Positions 10,672 to 19,548 of a DNA stretch of 64,000 nt are shown here, in pieces. A program made the position numbers and the translations under genes. Source of the stretch: an uncultured Clostridia bacterium (GTDB lineage Bacteria > Bacillota > Clostridia > Christensenellales > Borkfalkiaceae); NCBI GenBank assembly GCA_947175485.1, contig CAMWMZ010000001.1, positions 1 through 64,000 of the forward strand, written 5' to 3'. Position 1 is the first letter of the stretch. Each line of letters opens with the position of its first letter. The notes beneath the pieces were generated by a model that worked only from the letters and a program-made list of their open reading frames with translations, was not told the DNA's origin and searched no databases.

Positions 10672-12032
10672 TTAAAAAATATAAACTCATTCTGATTTCG
10701 GTTTTTGCGGCGTTGGCGGCGCTATGCCTGGTTGCGGGTTGTAAGCTTTCCACCAGTCTTGACGACGTAGTGCAAAAATATAAGCTCGAATGCAGAGTAA
10801 CTTATTTTCTGAACGACGGATATTTTGAAAACGAATCGAAAATAAAAGAAATGTATTATACCGCCAACAGTCGTCCGTTAAAAATTACTACGGAAACCCT
10901 TGCGAGCAACGGCGGCAGCGGAAGCGCGCAGATAAATCCGGACAGCCGCAGAGGATACAGGCTTTTGGGTTGGTATGAGGTTGAAACCAATTCGGAGGGT
11001 GCGCCGCTTTATACGGACGGTACCGCATATGACGAGGTTGCCGGTCTTGATACAACAAAATCGATTAGCACTAAAGATACTCTTTACGATTTTAATACGG
11101 TTTTGCAGAAAGGCGACCATCATTATGTATGCGCCAAGTGGGAGAAGCTTTCCAGCCTGCAAGTTTATTTGATTTGCGACGGCTTCGATAAAATCGACGT
11201 TGAAGACAATTCCGGCAATATAACAACGTACAATCACGGCGATATGATTAAAGAATATCCTTTGGATTTGAATATATCTTCGCCCGGGTCAGGGGTTTTA
11301 AATGCAAAAGGTTTCAGTTTTGTATCTTTCTATAAAGATTTGGAAGCAACGGAACGTTTTACCGATTGGCCTGTCAGAGTTCCGGAAACAATTCAGGAAA
11401 TAAAGATATATGCAAAATATATCAAGGGTACGTGGGAAATAATCGAAAACTCTTCCGGCATTGCCAAAATGTTCCAAAACGGATTTAATAACTATTATTT
11501 CTTGCCTGAAGTACAAGAAATAGATTGTAGCGATTTGGCACCGGTAACCGCGCTGTCTCTTTTGGAAGGAGAGATAAAAGGGAACGGTTGTACGGTTAAA
11601 AATTTAAAAATATCCGGGACGGTCGGGAACGGAGGAATAGGTTCTGTTTTCGGCTCTATAGGTAACGATGCTAAAATAAGCAATTTGACTTTTGAAAATA
11701 TAAACGTTACTTATACGGTAAACAGGGGTTCTGCCAATATCTATTTTGTTTGTAATTCTTTGGCCGGAGGCGCGACGTTTGATAATTTCAAAATCGGCGG
11801 TACTGTTAACGTTAAATTGCAGCCCGGCTGTGAGCTTGAAAAAGAAAGCGGTGAAAGCCACTGGATATACGGCGGTTTTGAAACCGACTCCGATTGCAAC
11901 GCAAATATAAATATTGCAGACGGAACATGTTATAATGTAATTCGGTTGAGTAACTACCATGCAAATGAAAACAATGAATGGGTTTACGACGAAACTGTTG
12001 AACAAACTTACACATATAAATCAAATCAATAA
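10668..12032 (+). CDS. Surface lipoprotein with Flg_new-like and GLUG-like repeats
   Basis: A predicted 454-aa lipoprotein. I choose ATG 10668, which overlaps the protease stop (ATGA) and has AAGAGG six bases upstream, over the TTG at 10662. The signal peptide ends in a good lipobox (LVAGC, Cys25). Two Listeria-Bacteroides (Flg_new/InlB B-like) modules follow, recognisable by GWYE...CAKWEK and FVSFYKDL...YAKYIKG. The C-terminal third has GLUG/beta-helix-like turns (GNGCTVKNLKISG, ISNLTFENI). No catalytic motif is visible. Translational coupling to the protease gene and proximity to oppA suggest a role at the cell surface in the same peptide-acquisition programme, perhaps binding substrate or the wall; that is inference. 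Confidence 0.75.
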   Translation: MIKKYKLILISVFAALAALCLVAGCKLSTSLDDVVQKYKLECRVTYFLNDGYFENESKIKEMYYTANSRPLKITTETLASNGGSGSAQINPDSRRGYRLLGWYEVETNSEGAPLYTDGTAYDEVAGLDTTKSISTKDTLYDFNTVLQKGDHHYVCAKWEKLSSLQVYLICDGFDKIDVEDNSGNITTYNHGDMIKEYPLDLNISSPGSGVLNAKGFSFVSFYKDLEATERFTDWPVRVPETIQEIKIYAKYIKGTWEIIENSSGIAKMFQNGFNNYYFLPEVQEIDCSDLAPVTALSLLEGEIKGNGCTVKNLKISGTVGNGGIGSVFGSIGNDAKISNLTFENINVTYTVNRGSANIYFVCNSLAGGATFDNFKIGGTVNVKLQPGCELEKESGESHWIYGGFETDSDCNANINIADGTCYNVIRLSNYHANENNEWVYDETVEQTYTYKSNQ

Positions 12033-12054
12033 TAAAACGGAGGACTAATAAAAA

Positions 12055-14655
12055 ATGAAAAAAGCTCTGCGGAAAATATTAATCGGCGCAGTTTGCTGCG
12101 CAACGGTATTACCTATGGCTGTTCCTTTGGCTGCTTGCGGACAAGCAAACGACCCGGAAACGCGTGCGGTTTCTCTTGCATTGGGCGCTGTGGACCAGAA
12201 CTTCAACCCGTTCTTTTATACCCAGCAAAACGACGGCGAAGTTGTAAGTCTTACACAAATTCCTTTGATTACGGCAAACAGAAACGCGGAAGTGGCTTGC
12301 GGTGACAACGAAGCTACCGTTGCGCTTGCATACAAAGAGGTTATGTATGACGTTAACGGAAACGTAACCACGACGGGTGACGAAAACGGAAGAACTGAAT
12401 ATGAATTCGTTATTAAAAACGGAATAAAATTCAGCGACGGCGTTGATTTAACCATTAAGGACGTTTTGTTCAATCTTTATGTTTATCTTGACCCTATGTA
12501 TACAGGTTCGTCTACGATTTATGCGACGAAAATAAAGGGGCTTGCAGCATATCGTGCGCAAAATCCTACTATGGGTGAAGATGAAGACGATAACTTTACC
12601 GGTCAATTTATAGGTCAGGTTAACGCCAGATTCAGCACGCTTTTATCTTATGATACCTCGCCTTATAACAACCCGAAACCCGCAGAAGACTTGTTGCTTG
12701 TTGCGGAAGAGTTTGAGAGTGAATTGAAAAGTGACTGGACGAGTAACGTCGGAACGGTAAAATCTTATGAAGAAAATTACAGATTTACCGAAGATTGGGA
12801 AATTTTCTACTTTAACGAAAATCTTATCGATTATCAGCGTGATGCTAACGGCGTAAGGAAAAAGGACGAAAACAATAAATATCTTACAACCTTGGACGCC
12901 GGTGCAACCAACGACCAAACTCATTTGAGAACAAATATGGAAGCTGCGTTATCGGATGAAAAAATCTCCGCATACGCATCGGCTAATAAATGTTCAAATG
13001 AAGAGGCAAGGGAAGCGTTGATGCAAAAGGAAGCCGTACAAACTTTGTTTGACGAATATCTTCGCGCTGAAAAGAACGAAGACGGCGAGTTCATATCCGC
13101 AGACCGCAGAAGCAACGGTTCTTTATATAAATTACTGACGCAGTGGAATACGGGTTCTTCTGTAAGACAGAGAATTTTGAACAAAATTATGAGCGACGAG
13201 TATTCTTCGTCTTCCGAACTTGCGGTAAAGAGTATTTCCGGTATTACGACTTATAATACTGCAGAAAAACCTTTCAGCGGTGCTACGGCAGGTTCTCCCC
13301 TTAAAAGCGGTGAAAATTACGACGTTTTGAAAATAGTTATAAGCGGCGTAGACCCTGCGGCAAAATGGAATTTCGGATTTACCGTTGCGCCCATGCACTA
13401 TTATTCCAATGAAGAAATGACGAAGATAGCTATGGAAACTCCGTCGAACGCTGATGTTTCCAACAGATTCGGCGTTAAATTTTCAAACGACGAATTCTTT
13501 AATACGGTATTAAAAGCGTCTAATAAAACGGCTAAACCCGTAGGTGCAGGTGCATACAAATCTCTTAACAACCTTATTTATAACAATAAAGAAGCAAATT
13601 ACGAGCGTAACGAATATTTCCACACGGTTGGGGACGGTTTGGAGAATGCTAAAATTAAGTATCTTAAATACAAAACCGTTTCCGACGCGCAGCTTGTAAA
13701 TACGTTGGCGACGAACGGAATAGATTTCGGTATGCCTAACTGTTCTAAAGATAATATTCAGGAGCTTACAGGCAAAAACCATTTGACGCAAATTCCTTTT
13801 GAGGCAAACGGCTTTGGTTACGTTGGAATAAACCCCAAATATGTTCCCGAGCTTGGCGTAAGACGGGCAATTATGAAATCAATGAACGTTAATTCAATAA
13901 CAATGAATTACTACGGCAGTGATTATGCATCAGTAATCTATCGTCCTATTTCTAAAACTTCCTGGGCTTACCCCAAAAATTCAAGCGCGACAGACGAGCA
14001 TTATTCTAAGGTTGCTTATACTACCGACCTTGACGAAATAGACAAGCTTGTACGCTCTTCCGGATACACCAAAAGCGGAGATATTTACGTAAGCAACAGA
14101 ACGGGACAACCGCTTAAGCTTACTTTTACGATTGCGGGCGAATCAACTGACCACCCTGCATATCAGATGTTTTTGGCGGCAGCGCAAAAATTAAACGAAA
14201 TAGGTTTCGATATTACCGTTCAGTATGATATTCAGGCGCTTGCAAAGCTTGCAACCGGTAAGCTTGCAGTATGGGCAGCGGCGTGGTCAACGGGTATAGA
14301 CCCCGATATGTATCAGGTCTATCATAAGGACAGTAAAGCTTCAAGCGTCAAAAACTGGGGCTACGACGTTATATTAAACGATACGCAAAATATTTACGGT
14401 ACCGAAAAATCTATAATTGAAGCTCTTTCAAAAGATATTATAAGTGCGCGTTCAACGAATAACCGTGAAAAGCGTACGGAAATTTATGCAAATGCATATG
14501 ACAAAGTTATGGATTTGGCGGTAGAGCTTCCTACCTATCAAAGAAAGGACATTGCCGTTTATAATAATAATATAATAGACGGAAAAACGCTGAATACGAA
14601 CGCCAACGCAAACGAAGGCGTGCTCAGCAGAATCTGGGAACTCAATTACGTTTAA
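12055..14655 (+). CDS. oppA: Oligopeptide ABC transporter substrate-binding lipoprotein
   Basis: An 866-aa extracellular solute-binding protein of family 5 (OppA/DppA), the peptide receptor for the permease and ATPases that follow. The signal peptide ends in a lipobox (PLAAC, Cys28). Family signatures seen include the early FNPFFYTQ motif, KFSDG in the first lobe, the DGLENAKIKYLKYK-like hinge and a late TFTIAGE / PAYQMFLAAAQKLNEIG region. It is about 300 aa longer than typical OppA; the extra sequence lies mostly at residues 150-400, where charged, low-similarity sequence replaces the usual short linkers. A strong GGAGGA ribosome site lies before the ATG. Peptide, rather than nickel or sugar, as substrate is inferred from the adjacent protease and full opp set. 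Confidence 0.88.
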   Translation: MKKALRKILIGAVCCATVLPMAVPLAACGQANDPETRAVSLALGAVDQNFNPFFYTQQNDGEVVSLTQIPLITANRNAEVACGDNEATVALAYKEVMYDVNGNVTTTGDENGRTEYEFVIKNGIKFSDGVDLTIKDVLFNLYVYLDPMYTGSSTIYATKIKGLAAYRAQNPTMGEDEDDNFTGQFIGQVNARFSTLLSYDTSPYNNPKPAEDLLLVAEEFESELKSDWTSNVGTVKSYEENYRFTEDWEIFYFNENLIDYQRDANGVRKKDENNKYLTTLDAGATNDQTHLRTNMEAALSDEKISAYASANKCSNEEAREALMQKEAVQTLFDEYLRAEKNEDGEFISADRRSNGSLYKLLTQWNTGSSVRQRILNKIMSDEYSSSSELAVKSISGITTYNTAEKPFSGATAGSPLKSGENYDVLKIVISGVDPAAKWNFGFTVAPMHYYSNEEMTKIAMETPSNADVSNRFGVKFSNDEFFNTVLKASNKTAKPVGAGAYKSLNNLIYNNKEANYERNEYFHTVGDGLENAKIKYLKYKTVSDAQLVNTLATNGIDFGMPNCSKDNIQELTGKNHLTQIPFEANGFGYVGINPKYVPELGVRRAIMKSMNVNSITMNYYGSDYASVIYRPISKTSWAYPKNSSATDEHYSKVAYTTDLDEIDKLVRSSGYTKSGDIYVSNRTGQPLKLTFTIAGESTDHPAYQMFLAAAQKLNEIGFDITVQYDIQALAKLATGKLAVWAAAWSTGIDPDMYQVYHKDSKASSVKNWGYDVILNDTQNIYGTEKSIIEALSKDIISARSTNNREKRTEIYANAYDKVMDLAVELPTYQRKDIAVYNNNIIDGKTLNTNANANEGVLSRIWELNYV

Positions 14656-14681
14656 TAAAATTTCGGAGCAACTTATACAAA

Positions 14682-15683
14682 ATGTTCAAATATGTAGTAA
14701 AAAGACTGTTGCTTGCGTTGTTTATACTTGTTGGCGTTTCGCTTATTCTTTATACGATTATTAGAATAATGCCGGTTAACGTAATTGTTAACAAGTATAA
14801 CTCGACGCATCAGGGCAGCACATACGACGAGGCAGAGCTGCAAGCTATACTCGACAGGTACAATCTTGGTGATAATTCGTTCTGGGGAATAATTTACGGT
14901 TGGTGGAAGTGGATTTCCGCTTTCGCCACCGGAGACCTCGGCGTGAGCCTTGTATCCGAAGGAAGAAACGTAAGCGAGCTTATATTCGAGAATATGGGCG
15001 TATCGTTTGCCGTATCTCTTATCGCGCTTGTTTTAGAGCTTATTATCGCAATACCTCTTGGTATAAAGTGCGCATGCAATCAATACGGTAAGCTCGATTA
15101 TACGGTGACGGTGTTGACGATGATAGGTATTTCGTTCCCGTCGTTCTTCTTTGCCAGTATAATAATTAAAATCTTTGCGGTAGATCTCGGTTGGTTTGAT
15201 ACGCAGGGTTTGCATTCGGGATATTTGTCGCCGGCTAACAGCGGTTGGGAATGGTTTATAGATACAGCCTGGCACCTTGTTTTGCCCATTTTCGTTCTGA
15301 CAATTCTTTCAATCGGTTCGATGATGCGTTATACCAGAACGAATACTCTTGAAGTGCTTAACGCCGATTACATAAGAACGGCACGCGCAAAGGGGCTTTC
15401 TGAAAATAAGGTTGTTTATAAGCATGTATTCAGAAATACGCTTATTCCTCTTGTTACTACGCTTGCGGGAGTTTTGCCCGGGCTTTTCGGCGGTTCGATG
15501 ATTGTTGAACAAATATTTGCTTTGCCCGGCATAGGAAATCTCGCATACGATTTAACACGGCAAGGCGATATACCTTTTATAATGGGCTATGATATGTTTA
15601 TAGCAGTGCTCACGGTTATCGGTATATTGTTGACAGACATTATGTACGCGATTGTCGACCCGCGCGTAAAACTCGGAAAGTAG
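14682..15683 (+). CDS. oppB: Oligopeptide ABC transporter permease OppB
   Basis: A 333-aa inner-membrane permease of the OppB/DppB family. It opens with the family N-terminus (KRLLLALFILVGVSLI, IIRIMPVN) and has six predicted membrane helices. The BPD_transp_1 EAA loop reads YIRTARAKGLSENKVVYKHV followed by RNTLIPL, where the ATPases dock. The periplasmic loop after helix 1 (about residues 30-75) carries the usual small OppB_TM_N region. It ends with the family's ALPGIGNLAYD and DPRVKLGK motifs. It lies 26 bp after oppA and 10 bp before oppC. Confidence 0.93.
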   Translation: MFKYVVKRLLLALFILVGVSLILYTIIRIMPVNVIVNKYNSTHQGSTYDEAELQAILDRYNLGDNSFWGIIYGWWKWISAFATGDLGVSLVSEGRNVSELIFENMGVSFAVSLIALVLELIIAIPLGIKCACNQYGKLDYTVTVLTMIGISFPSFFFASIIIKIFAVDLGWFDTQGLHSGYLSPANSGWEWFIDTAWHLVLPIFVLTILSIGSMMRYTRTNTLEVLNADYIRTARAKGLSENKVVYKHVFRNTLIPLVTTLAGVLPGLFGGSMIVEQIFALPGIGNLAYDLTRQGDIPFIMGYDMFIAVLTVIGILLTDIMYAIVDPRVKLGK

Positions 15684-15693
15684 GGAGGAGATT

Positions 15694-16773
15694 ATGGAAG
15701 ACAATAAAAATAACCTCATTCCCGAAAGCGGGGAAGAGATTGTTGAAACACAGACCGACGTCAAGTTTGACGACCTTCATGGTGAAAATCTCAGCGACAG
15801 AGTTAAAACGTTATCGCCTACAAGGACGATTTTAAAACGGTTTTTCCGTTCAAAGCTTTCGGTAATCGGGCTTGTAACGATTATTTTGTTGTTTTTGATT
15901 GCTTTTATCGGACCTTTGTTTTCTCCCTGGGGAGAAACGGAAGTTGACTATTCGGGAAAAGTGATAGTAAACTATGAAGAAACAAGATATCTGGACGAGC
16001 AGGGCAACCTTGTTACAGGCTTTGAAATTACCGTTGAAAAGAACGACGTAAACAGCCGTGCCGATTGTTCCGCACAGCATTGGCTCGGAACGGACAACAA
16101 CGGTTACGATATTTTAACAAGGCTTATGTACGGCGGACGAGTTTCGCTTACGTTAGGCTTTCTTGTAGTATTGCTGGAAACGCTTATAGGCGTAATATTG
16201 GGCGGGCTTGCCGGATATTTCGGCGGTAAAATCGATATGGTTATAATGCGTATTACAGATATTTTGTATTGTATTCCGCAGTTGCCGTTAATGTTGATAT
16301 TTTCAGCGATATTTGCAGAGCTTGGTATGGTTTCGGTAGTCCGCCTGTATTACATGATGGGTATCCTGACTTTAATAGGTTGGGCGGGCATTGCAAGACT
16401 TGTGCGCGGACAAATACTTTCTTTGCGCGAGCAGGATTTTATGCTTGCGGCGAAATGCTCGGGGCTTTCTGTTAAAAGAAAGATTTTCAAGCATCTTATT
16501 CCAAACGTTTTGCCCCAGTTAATAGTTTCCATGACGCTTGGGCTCGGCAGTATAATCCTTACCGAGGCTACCCTTGGATTCTTAGGAATAGGCGCTCCGC
16601 CTGAAGCGGCAACATGGGGCGCAATGATAAGTACAGCCATGGATACAACTTATCTTAACAATTTCCCCAATTTCTGGGTACCGCCCGGAGTTTGTATCAC
16701 ACTAGCAATATTGGCGTTTAACTTTGTGGGGGACGGTCTGAGGGATGCGTTTGACCCTAAAATGAAGAGGTAA
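15694..16773 (+). CDS. oppC: Oligopeptide ABC transporter permease OppC
   Basis: A 359-aa permease of the OppC/DppC family, paired with OppB. It has the N-terminal OppC_N helix (LSVIGLVTIILLFLIAFIG) and the family's HWLGTDNNGYDILTRLMYGG motif. The EAA loop is DFMLAAKCSGLSVKRKIFKHLIPN. The C-terminus is FNFVGDGLRDAFDPKMKR. Between helix 1 and the LGTD motif is a charged extracytoplasmic insert of about 35-40 residues (around 85-125: DYSGKVIVNYEETRYLDEQG), longer than in common OppC proteins. GGAGGAG precedes the ATG; oppD follows after 2 bp. Confidence 0.93.
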   Translation: MEDNKNNLIPESGEEIVETQTDVKFDDLHGENLSDRVKTLSPTRTILKRFFRSKLSVIGLVTIILLFLIAFIGPLFSPWGETEVDYSGKVIVNYEETRYLDEQGNLVTGFEITVEKNDVNSRADCSAQHWLGTDNNGYDILTRLMYGGRVSLTLGFLVVLLETLIGVILGGLAGYFGGKIDMVIMRITDILYCIPQLPLMLIFSAIFAELGMVSVVRLYYMMGILTLIGWAGIARLVRGQILSLREQDFMLAAKCSGLSVKRKIFKHLIPNVLPQLIVSMTLGLGSIILTEATLGFLGIGAPPEAATWGAMISTAMDTTYLNNFPNFWVPPGVCITLAILAFNFVGDGLRDAFDPKMKR

Positions 16774-16775
16774 CT

Positions 16776-18128
16776 ATGTCCGAAATTAAAAACGAGAAAA
16801 AATCACATTACATTTCGGGCGCGGAAAGCCGCCGCATTGCTAAGGAAAACGCGAAAGCTACGCGCTATTATGAAAAGCAGAAGAAAAGAAAGGTAAAAGA
16901 AGAAGAATTTATTACGGAAATGAAGGATTCGAGGAACATTATCGAATTCGACGATTTGCATACCTATTTCTTTACTGATGCGGGAGTTGTTAAAGCTGTT
17001 GACGGTGTAACGTTTTCAATACCCGAAGGCGCTACAGTGGGCGTCGTCGGTGAAAGCGGTTGCGGTAAATCCGTAACTTCGCTTTCAACCATGCAACTTG
17101 TTCAAGGACCTAGCGGACAAATTGTCAGCGGGTCTATAAGGTTTAAATCCAATACCTTTGACCGTGATGAAAAGGGAAGAAAAATCCCGGTTTATGAAAC
17201 GGAAAAAGATGAAAACGGTGAAGAAAAGCCGGTTTTGGACAAAAAAGGTAAACCTATAATAAAAAAGGACAGCCTTGGCGGCAATATGTACAGGCGGTCT
17301 GAAAAGGTTGTGGATATAGCAAAAATGCCTACGGAGGCAATGCGCAGTATAAGGGGAAGGGAAATTGCGATGATTTTCCAGGAACCTATGACGTCGCTTA
17401 ATCCCGTATTTACTATCGGCAATCAGCTTGACGAGGTTGCGCTTTTGCATATAGAGGGGATTTCCAAGCAAAAAGCGAAAGAAAGAAGTTTGGAGATGCT
17501 TAACCTTGTAGGAATGGCTGATCCGGAAAGCATTTATAAAAAATATCCGCATGAATTATCCGGCGGTATGCGTCAAAGAGTTATGATTGCTATGGCTCTT
17601 TTGTGTAATCCCCGCCTTATTATCGCCGACGAGCCTACGACTGCTCTTGACGTGACTATACAAGCCCAGATTTTGGACTTGCTGCGCAATATCAAACAGA
17701 AAATCAACGGCAGTATTATGCTTATTACGCACGACTTGGGCGTTGTAGCGGAAATGGCGGATTTCGTCGTTGTTATGTATGCGGGCAGAATAATTGAGAT
17801 GGGCACTGCGGAAGATATTTTTGACAGACCTATGCACCCTTACACGATTGGTTTACAAAAAAGCAAGCCCACCGTTGACGGAAATGTGGATTCATTATAT
17901 TGTATTCCCGGTTTTGTTCCTAATCCGGTGGATATGCCTAATTATTGTTATTTCCGTGACAGATGCGACAAGTGCCTTGAAAAGTGCGCGGGCGATTATC
18001 CGCAATTGGTAAAAGTTACCGATACGCACAGCGTTTCTTGTTATTTGTATCACGATATTCAAAGTAAAAAAGAAGAGAAGGAGGTTTTAAATGTCGGAAA
18101 ACGCACAAAACGTTCAAGTCAGTCCTGA
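16776..18128 (+). CDS. oppD: Oligopeptide ABC transporter ATP-binding protein OppD
   Basis: A 450-aa ATPase that energises Opp. It has Walker A GESGCGKS, signature LSGGMRQR, Walker B LIIADEP and an H-loop (LITHDLG). The C-terminal oligo_HPY region (HPYTIGLQ) carries several cysteines (CYFRDRC, CLEKC, SCYLY) like those noted in DppD-type proteins. It is about 120 aa longer than usual: a basic N-terminal extension of about 50 residues (KENAKATRYYEKQKKRK) precedes the ABC core, and a Lys/Glu-rich insert of about 55 residues (DRDEKGRKIPVY to GNMYRRSEK) sits between Walker A and the Q-loop. The last 38 bp overlap oppF. Confidence 0.93.
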   Translation: MSEIKNEKKSHYISGAESRRIAKENAKATRYYEKQKKRKVKEEEFITEMKDSRNIIEFDDLHTYFFTDAGVVKAVDGVTFSIPEGATVGVVGESGCGKSVTSLSTMQLVQGPSGQIVSGSIRFKSNTFDRDEKGRKIPVYETEKDENGEEKPVLDKKGKPIIKKDSLGGNMYRRSEKVVDIAKMPTEAMRSIRGREIAMIFQEPMTSLNPVFTIGNQLDEVALLHIEGISKQKAKERSLEMLNLVGMADPESIYKKYPHELSGGMRQRVMIAMALLCNPRLIIADEPTTALDVTIQAQILDLLRNIKQKINGSIMLITHDLGVVAEMADFVVVMYAGRIIEMGTAEDIFDRPMHPYTIGLQKSKPTVDGNVDSLYCIPGFVPNPVDMPNYCYFRDRCDKCLEKCAGDYPQLVKVTDTHSVSCYLYHDIQSKKEEKEVLNVGKRTKRSSQS

Positions 18129-19272
18129 CGAAGTAAAGCAATACGATGAACCCCTTCTCAGAGTAAAGGATTTAAAGCAGTATTTTACGGTAGATACAAA
18201 TCTTTTCGGCAAGCCGACTAAGTTTCTGCATGCGGTAGACGGCGTTTCATTTTCCTTGGAAAAGGGAAAAACGTTGGGTATCGTAGGAGAAAGCGGTTGC
18301 GGAAAAACCACGATGGGCAGAACTATTTTGCGCCTTTACGACGTTACCGGCGGTGAAATCTGGTTCAAAGGACAAGAGGTTTCTAAAATAAAGAACAGCG
18401 AGTTCAACAAGCTTCGTCCGAATATGCAAATGATATTTCAGGACCCTTATGCAAGCCTTTCGCCTCGTCTTACGGTAGGTGAAATTATCGGCGAAGCTGT
18501 GCGCGAACATGGAATAGTGCCCAAAGAGGAGCATCAGGATTATATTTTAAGCGTAATGAAAATGTGCGGGCTGCAACCGCATTATTATGAAAGGTATCCG
18601 CACGAATTTTCGGGCGGACAACGTCAAAGAATATGTATTGCGCGTGCGCTTGCGCTTAAACCTGAACTCGTTGTTTGCGACGAGCCCGTTTCAGCGCTTG
18701 ATGTTTCGATACAGGCGCAAATAATTAATATGTTGAAAGAGCTGCAAAAATCGCTCAATTTAACGTATATTTTCATATCTCACGATTTGTCGGTTGTAAA
18801 ACATATATCCGATTACGTCGGCGTTATGTATCTTGGGACTATGGTCGAATACGGATCAAAGGAAAATATTTTTGAAAATACTTTGCATCCTTATACAAAG
18901 GCGCTGTTTTCTGCCGTTCCCGTGCCTAATCCGCATGTGAAGATGAACAGGATATTGCTTAAAGGAGATATTCCTTCGCCGGTAAATCCGCCCAAGGGCT
19001 GTAAGTTTCATACACGCTGTGAACACTGTATGGATATTTGCACAATGGTTCCGCCTGCTTATAAAGAGGTGGAAAACGGGCATTACTGTGCTTGTCACCT
19101 TTATAATTCTCCTCAAGAAAACGCCGAGTGTGAACAAGAACTTAAAAAGTTAAAAGAGCTTGAGAGGATAACGGCGCTTGCCAAGGGATATATGAAAGTT
19201 ATAAAAATGAAAAAGTCCGATAATCAAACCGGCGGACAAGAAAAGGAAACCGATGTCGAAGAAAAGGCGTGA
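18091..19272 (+). CDS. oppF: Oligopeptide ABC transporter ATP-binding protein OppF
   Basis: A 393-aa ATPase partner of OppD. It has Walker A GESGCGKTT, Q-loop (IFQDPYASLSPR), signature FSGGQRQR, Walker B LVVCDEP and H-loop SHDLSVV. The C-terminal oligo_HPY segment has the conserved cysteines (GCKFHTRCEHC, CACHLY). The ATG at 18091 lies inside the 3' end of oppD and has a near-perfect AAGGAGG 6-7 bases upstream, so the 38-bp overlap is real and implies coupled translation. A charged tail of about 50 residues follows the family core. Confidence 0.93.
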   Translation: MSENAQNVQVSPDEVKQYDEPLLRVKDLKQYFTVDTNLFGKPTKFLHAVDGVSFSLEKGKTLGIVGESGCGKTTMGRTILRLYDVTGGEIWFKGQEVSKIKNSEFNKLRPNMQMIFQDPYASLSPRLTVGEIIGEAVREHGIVPKEEHQDYILSVMKMCGLQPHYYERYPHEFSGGQRQRICIARALALKPELVVCDEPVSALDVSIQAQIINMLKELQKSLNLTYIFISHDLSVVKHISDYVGVMYLGTMVEYGSKENIFENTLHPYTKALFSAVPVPNPHVKMNRILLKGDIPSPVNPPKGCKFHTRCEHCMDICTMVPPAYKEVENGHYCACHLYNSPQENAECEQELKKLKELERITALAKGYMKVIKMKKSDNQTGGQEKETDVEEKA

Positions 19273-19504
19273 CGACGACCTTGACACCACTACAACCTTT
19301 GCCGATATGAATATTGAAGGGTTTCGGTGGTATGATCCGATTTTAAAAAAAGAGGGTAAGCGTCGTAAAGAGAAGCTTAATATAAACAGAAAAGAGTATT
19401 GGGCTATGGTCAAAGGAATGATTTTGGCAATAGGTCCGTATATTTTGGGCGCAATACTTGTTTTTAGTTTGGTATTTCTCGGCGCATATTTTTGGCTCAA
19501 ATAA
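19253..19504 (+). CDS. Small membrane protein at the end of the opp operon
   Basis: An 83-aa protein I do not recognise. The N-terminal half is soluble and very charged (MSKKRRDDDLDTTTT, KKEGKRRKEKLN). The C-terminal half has a hydrophobic stretch that could form one long or two short helices (MVKGMILAIGPYILGAILVF onward), ending FWLK. It overlaps the oppF end by 20 bp with AAAGGAAA upstream of the ATG, and is followed at once by a strong terminator, so it is the last gene of the operon. It may be an accessory subunit of the importer; nothing in the sequence proves that. Confidence 0.65.
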   Translation: MSKKRRDDDLDTTTTFADMNIEGFRWYDPILKKEGKRRKEKLNINRKEYWAMVKGMILAIGPYILGAILVFSLVFLGAYFWLK

Positions 19505-19507
19505 AAT

Positions 19508-19541
19508 AAAAAGCCTTTCGCAACTGCGAAAGGCTTTTTTA
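19508..19541. terminator. Bidirectional terminator between opp operon and pyk
   Basis: A 14-base stem, AAAAAGCCTTTCGC pairing with GCGAAAGGCTTTTT, closes a 4-base loop and has A-runs on one side and T-runs on the other. It can end both the rightward opp operon and the leftward pyk transcript. Confidence 0.9.
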
Positions 19542-19548
19542 TACGATA

